Below are positions 59,756 to 64,000 of a DNA stretch of 64,000 bases, piece after piece. Under the pieces are notes generated by a model, which had not been told where the DNA came from, searched no databases, and saw only the letters and a program-made list of their open reading frames with translations. The position numbers were made by a program, and so were the translations under genes. The DNA is from Paenibacillus roseus (GTDB taxonomy: Bacteria; Bacillota; Bacilli; Paenibacillales; Paenibacillaceae). Numbering within the stretch: position 1 is the stretch's first letter; every line of letters begins with the position of its first letter. The stretch covers positions 704,686-768,685 of the forward strand of contig NZ_JAELUP010000103.1 in assembly GCF_016424485.1 (NCBI RefSeq), given 5' to 3'.

Positions 59756-60734
59756 TTTGCTGCCGTTAATCCAGAACGAAACATTGAAGATCTGGAAGAA
59801 AAAAAGATTCTTTGTCATCCTGTTCATTCTCGCCATCCTTATTCCGATATTTACCTATGCCCAAATGCGAATGGCAGAGAACAATAAAGATAAATTTACC
59901 GATTGGCGCAGCCAGCTTATTCAGCAAATTGCCGACTATCAAAATGCGCTGACGAGTGACCGAATTCCGGAAGAGTGGAAGCAATACCGTAGAATTATGG
60001 TTCAGCAGCTGACGTATTATCTGGAAAATGATGTTGATCCCAGTGCGCCCAACGCGGTAACCTTTACCCGTGGTTTTATGAATAATGCGGTGACATTATT
60101 TATTCCGCTCCTTGTGCTGGCGATCGGTTCGGACCTGATTTCGGGGGAACGTTCCAGCGGTACGATAAAAATGTTGTTGACAAGACCTGTCCGAAGGTGG
60201 AAAATATTGCTTTCCAAGCTGGTGGCGCTCATTTTTTATATTTCCCTGACGATTATTTCCACGCTCATTCTGTGTTATGCTATATCAGGCGTCTTTTTCG
60301 GGTACGGGGGCTGGAAGCTGCCGGTGTTTACCGGCTTTATAATCAACGGCGCGGAGGTGGATACCAGCGGGGTTCACGCGGTGCCGCATTGGCTCTATAT
60401 TTTAATGCAGGCAGGTCTGGCCTGGTTCTCGGCCGTTATTGTCGGCTTGCTGGCCATGATGGTATCCGTACTTGTGCGCAGCACAGCTGCCAGCATTGTA
60501 ACGATGATGGCGACGATTATTGCGGGTACGATTCTCTCCAATATGGCTGCAGCATGGGATAGCGCCAAATATATCTTTTCCGTAAACCTTCAACTGACGT
60601 CCTATCTCGAGGGGGCGCCGCCGCCAATTGAAGGAATGACGATGCTGTTTTCAGTCGGCGTGCTTGCGGTTTGGGGCCTGATTGCCCTGATCATCTCGTT
60701 TGGCGTCTTTACGAAACAGGACATCTTGAATTAA
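59748..60734 (+). CDS. ABC-2 family transporter permease
   Basis: A 328-residue membrane protein with about six helices (near residues 22-40, 116-135, 155-180, 210-235, 245-265, 295-315) and a large outside segment at 45-110. The SSGTIKMLLTRPV motif (about residues 137-149) is typical of ABC-2 permeases. TTG start at 59748 follows GGAGGGAGAGGG and overlaps the ATPase gene by 8 nt. A short 37-bp gap then leads to parE. Confidence 0.9.
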   Translation: MSNLLPLIQNETLKIWKKKRFFVILFILAILIPIFTYAQMRMAENNKDKFTDWRSQLIQQIADYQNALTSDRIPEEWKQYRRIMVQQLTYYLENDVDPSAPNAVTFTRGFMNNAVTLFIPLLVLAIGSDLISGERSSGTIKMLLTRPVRRWKILLSKLVALIFYISLTIISTLILCYAISGVFFGYGGWKLPVFTGFIINGAEVDTSGVHAVPHWLYILMQAGLAWFSAVIVGLLAMMVSVLVRSTAASIVTMMATIIAGTILSNMAAAWDSAKYIFSVNLQLTSYLEGAPPPIEGMTMLFSVGVLAVWGLIALIISFGVFTKQDILN

Positions 60735-60771
60735 AATAGCTTGAAGTGACAGATTAGCAAGGGGGACGCAT

Positions 60772-62745
60772 ATGACCGAGCAGCTTGATATCTTTGCCGC
60801 AGGCCCGCGGGCCTCGGACGGCAATTACGGCGCTGATGATATTCAGGTACTTGAAGGGCTGACAGCCGTAAGAAAGCGGCCAGGGATGTATATAGGGAGC
60901 ACGACTTCGTCGGGGCTCCATCATCTGATATGGGAAATTGTCGATAACGCGGTAGATGAGCATTTGGCCAAATACTGCGATGCAATAGAAGTCGTTGTGC
61001 ATGGCGACCAGTCCGTTACAGTCAAGGACAATGGACGCGGCATCCCGACTGGCATGCACAAGATGGGGATTCCAACACCGCAGGTTGTGTATACGATCCT
61101 TCATGCCGGCGGTAAATTCGGCGGCGGGGGATACAAGAAATCCGGTGGACTGCACGGAGTTGGCGCTTCGGTTACGAATGCGCTGTCCGAGTGGCTGGAA
61201 GTCGAGATTTACCGTGACGGCAAAATACATAAGCAGAAATTTGCCTATTGGGTAGATGGGGATGGCAAAGAGCATGTAGGCGAGCCGGTTACCGGACTCG
61301 AAGTGACCGGGAATACGAATCGGACCGGCACCAAGGTAACATTCAAGCCGGATGCGCGTGTATTTCACGGCAATATAACGATAAATTTCGATACACTATC
61401 CGAGCGTCTGCAGGAAATTGCTTTTCTGAACTCCGGGCTGAAAATCGTTGTTAAGGACGAGCGCTCAGGCAAGCAGGAGCTTTTTCATTACGAGGGCGGG
61501 GCGCGAGAATTTGTCCAGTTTCTGAATGAGGAAAAAAATGTGCTGCATGATGCGGTTCATTTTGTCGGGGAAAAGGACGACATTGAAGTTGAAGTGGCTC
61601 TCCAATATAACGATGGCTACACCGAGACGATTGCTTCCTTCGTCAACTCGATTCCGACTCGCGGCGGCGGTACGCATGAAACGGGCTTCAAAACCGCTTA
61701 TACGCGAGTGATGAATGACTATGCCCGCAAAAATGCGCTGCTCAAGGAGAAAGATAAAAATCTCGACGGCAATGATCTGCGCGAAGGTATGATGTCGGTC
61801 ATTAACATCAAAATGTCCGAAGTCGAATTCGTGGGACAGACGAAGGATCAACTGGGGAGCGCCTCGGCGCGGAGCGCGGTCGATGCCATCGTATCCGATA
61901 AGATGCAGGTCTTTCTGGAAGAAAACCCGCAGGTCGGACAGTCGCTGATCAAAAAAGCGATCCAGGCGAGCCGCGCCCGTGAAGCCGCGCGTAAAGCGCG
62001 CGACGAAATCCGCAGCGGCAAGAAGCGCAGTGAAAGCTCCAACCTGAACGGCAAGCTGACGCCTGCCCAGTCCAAGGACTATTTGCGCAATGAGCTGTTT
62101 ATCGTAGAGGGCGATTCTGCCGGTGGCTCGGCCAAGCAGGGACGGGATTCCAAGCATCAGGCGATTCTGCCGCTCAAGGGCAAGCCCCTTAACCCGGAGA
62201 AGGCCAAGCTTGCCGATATCCTCAAGAATGAGGAGTATAAAGCGATCATTTCTGCAATTGGGGCCGGGGTTGGACCTGAATTCGAAGTGTCCGAGACCAA
62301 TTACAATAAAATTATTATCATGACGGATGCGGATACGGACGGCGCGCATATTCAGGTGCTGCTGCTGACGTTCTTCTACCGTTACATGAAGCAATTGATC
62401 GACCAGGGCAAAGTATATATCGCCCAGCCGCCGTTGTACAAAATTACGCGGAAATCCGGCAAGCTGGAGACTGTGCGCTACGCCTGGACGGATGAGCAAC
62501 TGAATAATTACTTGAAGGAATTCGGCAAAGGCTATGAAATTCAGCGTTACAAGGGACTTGGGGAGATGAACCCTGATCAGCTGTGGGATACCACAATGAA
62601 CCCGGAAACCCGTATGCTGCTGCAAGTTCAGATTGAGGATGCGGCCAAGGCGGAGAGAAGGGTAACGACGCTGATGGGGGACAAGGTTGACCCGAGGAAG
62701 CGCTGGATTATTGAGAATGTCGATTTTCAGGAATATGAGGAATAG
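60772..62745 (+). CDS. parE: DNA topoisomerase IV subunit B
   Basis: A 657-residue GHKL ATPase that, with ParC, decatenates chromosomes. The ATPase region has EIVDNAVDEHL (about residues 57-67) and DNGRGIP, and YKKSGGLHGVGASVTNALS (about 123-141). The TOPRIM domain has EGDSAGGSAKQGRD (from about 445) and DTDGAHI (about 518-524); the C-terminal QRYKGLGEMNPDQL is near 605. GyrB is very similar; the adjacency to a ParC/GyrA-like gene and the short sequence fit ParE. Starts at ATG after AAGGGGG. Confidence 0.93.
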   Translation: MTEQLDIFAAGPRASDGNYGADDIQVLEGLTAVRKRPGMYIGSTTSSGLHHLIWEIVDNAVDEHLAKYCDAIEVVVHGDQSVTVKDNGRGIPTGMHKMGIPTPQVVYTILHAGGKFGGGGYKKSGGLHGVGASVTNALSEWLEVEIYRDGKIHKQKFAYWVDGDGKEHVGEPVTGLEVTGNTNRTGTKVTFKPDARVFHGNITINFDTLSERLQEIAFLNSGLKIVVKDERSGKQELFHYEGGAREFVQFLNEEKNVLHDAVHFVGEKDDIEVEVALQYNDGYTETIASFVNSIPTRGGGTHETGFKTAYTRVMNDYARKNALLKEKDKNLDGNDLREGMMSVINIKMSEVEFVGQTKDQLGSASARSAVDAIVSDKMQVFLEENPQVGQSLIKKAIQASRAREAARKARDEIRSGKKRSESSNLNGKLTPAQSKDYLRNELFIVEGDSAGGSAKQGRDSKHQAILPLKGKPLNPEKAKLADILKNEEYKAIISAIGAGVGPEFEVSETNYNKIIIMTDADTDGAHIQVLLLTFFYRYMKQLIDQGKVYIAQPPLYKITRKSGKLETVRYAWTDEQLNNYLKEFGKGYEIQRYKGLGEMNPDQLWDTTMNPETRMLLQVQIEDAAKAERRVTTLMGDKVDPRKRWIIENVDFQEYEE

Positions 62746-62759
62746 GAGGATAAAACGCC

Positions 62760-64000
62760 ATGAGTACATTGGAACAGTTTCTGCCGGCGTTTCTTGAAGA
62801 GGTCGTCGGCGACCGCTTCGGACGCTATTCCAAATATATTATTCAGGACCGGGCGATCCCGGACGTTCGCGACGGCCTCAAGCCGGTGCAGCGTCGTATT
62901 CTGTATGCGATGTATGATTCGAACAATACGCCTGACAAACCATACCGCAAGTCTGCCAAGACGGTAGGGGATGTCATGGGCAACTACCATCCCCACGGCG
63001 ATGCTTCGATTTATGAAGGCATGGTGCGTATGGCGCAGCCTTGGAAGATGGCGCATCCGCTTGTAGACGGACACGGCAACTGGGGATCGATGGATGATGA
63101 TCCAGCTGCAGCAATGCGCTATACGGAGGCCCGCTTGTCTCCGATCGCGATGGAACTGTTGCGCGATATTGAGAAGCGCACGGTGTTGTTCAAGGATAAC
63201 TTTGATAATACGACGAAGGAGCCGGTCGTGCTCCCGTCCCGTTATCCGAACCTGCTGGTTAACGGCGTTAGCGGGATTTCTGCCGGATTCGCTACAGAGA
63301 TTCCTCCGCATAACTTGCGTGAGGTTATCGACGCATGTATTGCGTTGATGAACAAGCCTGGCATGAATCTGGAAGAGATTATGGAAATTGTAAAAGGGCC
63401 AGACTTCCCGACGGGCGGCATGATTATGGGCGGGGACGGCATTCGTGAAGCGTACACCACAGGCAAAGGCCGTATTTACGTCCGTGCTAAAACGGATATT
63501 GAGGACCTGCGGGGCGGCAAGCAGCAGATCGTTGTCACCGAAATCCCGTATCAAGTCGTTAAGTCGAGACTGGTTACGGCGATGGAGAATATTCGCATCG
63601 AGAAGAAGGTCGAAGGAATCGCCGAGGTGCGCGATGAGAGCGGACGGAACGGGACACGCATCGTTGTCGAGCTGAAGAAGGAAGCCGACGCCCAAGGCAT
63701 TCTTGCTTATCTGCTGAAGAAGACGGACCTTCAAGTTACGTATAACTTCAACATGGTGGCCATTGTCAACAAGACGCCGAAGCAGCTTGGCATTATGGAT
63801 ATGCTCGCGGCCTACATTGATCACCAGAAGGAAGTCGTCACCCATCGGACACAGTATGAGCTGGAAAAAGCCGAGGATCGCGCGCATGTGTTGGAAGGGC
63901 TGGTCAAAGCACTCAATTTGCTGGACGAGATTATTGTCGCGATCAAGGCATCCAAGAACCGTCAGGATGCGCAAAACAATCTCGTCGCCAAGTTTGCGTT
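62760..64000 (+). CDS. parC: DNA topoisomerase IV subunit A, N-terminal part (runs off window)
   Basis: The first 413 residues of the catalytic subunit. The winged helix with the catalytic Tyr is AAAMRYTEARL (Tyr121), and the quinolone-determining region YHPHGDASIYEGM (about residues 77-89) is intact with Asp and Glu-type acidic residues. SAGFATEIPPHN (about 178-189) resembles the ParC form of the loop, where GyrA has MAT-N. The ATG follows AGGAGG, 14 nt after parE. The C-terminal half and beta-pinwheel are outside the window. Confidence 0.93.
   Translation, partial: MSTLEQFLPAFLEEVVGDRFGRYSKYIIQDRAIPDVRDGLKPVQRRILYAMYDSNNTPDKPYRKSAKTVGDVMGNYHPHGDASIYEGMVRMAQPWKMAHPLVDGHGNWGSMDDDPAAAMRYTEARLSPIAMELLRDIEKRTVLFKDNFDNTTKEPVVLPSRYPNLLVNGVSGISAGFATEIPPHNLREVIDACIALMNKPGMNLEEIMEIVKGPDFPTGGMIMGGDGIREAYTTGKGRIYVRAKTDIEDLRGGKQQIVVTEIPYQVVKSRLVTAMENIRIEKKVEGIAEVRDESGRNGTRIVVELKKEADAQGILAYLLKKTDLQVTYNFNMVAIVNKTPKQLGIMDMLAAYIDHQKEVVTHRTQYELEKAEDRAHVLEGLVKALNLLDEIIVAIKASKNRQDAQNNLVAKFA

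Noticed and set aside
61465..62769. Minus-strand open frame of 434 codons inside parE, and a similar one at 62727-63974 inside parC
   Set aside because: Caused by codon bias of the plus-strand topoisomerase genes; translated sequence has no recognisable features.
1..64000. Prophage, CRISPR array, tRNA or rRNA genes
   Set aside because: No phage structural genes, regularly spaced direct repeats or cloverleaf/rRNA sequence were seen by eye.

Overview
The window looks like chromosomal core from a spore-forming Firmicute of the Paenibacillus type. Evidence: gene order from about 3.2 to 22 kb follows the Bacillus subtilis ypiF-qcrABC-ypjA-ypjB-ypjC-ypjD-dapB-mgsA-bshB1-bshA-cca-birA-panBCD-dinG block almost gene for gene. 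Bacillithiol genes, sporulation gene ypjB, a GerMN lipoprotein, S-layer (SLH) repeats and a copper-amine-oxidase-like N-terminal domain on an amidase fit the same group. I see no prophage, intact insertion sequence, CRISPR array, tRNA or rRNA.

Layout. 0-4 kb: end of an ECF sigma factor gene with its membrane anti-sigma partner, a histidine phosphatase, an unrecognised 399-residue protein, an IDEAL-domain protein and YpiF. 4.2-6.5 kb: the qcrABC menaquinol:cytochrome c reductase operon, with a clear promoter and terminator. 6.6-14.9 kb: ypjA, ypjB, a convergent YitT-family gene, mazG-like ypjD, dapB, mgsA, bacillithiol genes bshB1 and bshA, and cca. 14.9-22.7 kb: birA, a structured leader plus panBCD, a TPR protein, dinG and rex. 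22.7-29.8 kb: an mtaD-like deaminase, ypmB, a small membrane protein coupled to a compact FtsH-like protease, hbd, ackA and dnaD. 30-40.2 kb, mostly minus strand: a proline T-box drives proB-proA-proC-mtnW-mtnX-mtnB; mtnE lies just upstream and mtnU nearby on the plus strand. 39.3-42.6 kb: a LysR regulator divergent from leuCD. 42.8-47.6 kb: cell-surface genes (amidase, GerMN lipoprotein, SLH protein). 47.8-64 kb: nth, a small unknown, a double dynamin, an asymmetric ABC exporter pair, purT with a hairpin that covers its ribosome binding site, a GDSL hydrolase behind a LexA-box-like promoter, an ABC-2 transporter pair, parE and the start of parC.

How genes work together. QcrABC carries electrons from menaquinol to cytochrome c. 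PanBCD makes pantothenate, with PanD supplying beta-alanine; BshA and BshB1 perform two of the three bacillithiol steps. MtnW, X, B and E form most of the lower methionine salvage pathway, and MtnU would recycle the 2-oxoglutaramate released by MtnE. The proBAC and mtnWXB genes share one strand with 4-nt overlaps, so a proline-sensing T-box may also set methionine salvage.

Points most worth a second look: an interspersed family of hairpin-forming repeats in front of genes; the pro-mtn operon; the FtsH-like protease with no extracytoplasmic domain, coupled to a small membrane protein; the purT leader; the panB leader; the LexA-like promoter; and a 55-bp nested palindrome next to a truncated transposase-like gene. 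All calls were made by eye; no similarity search or folding program was run.
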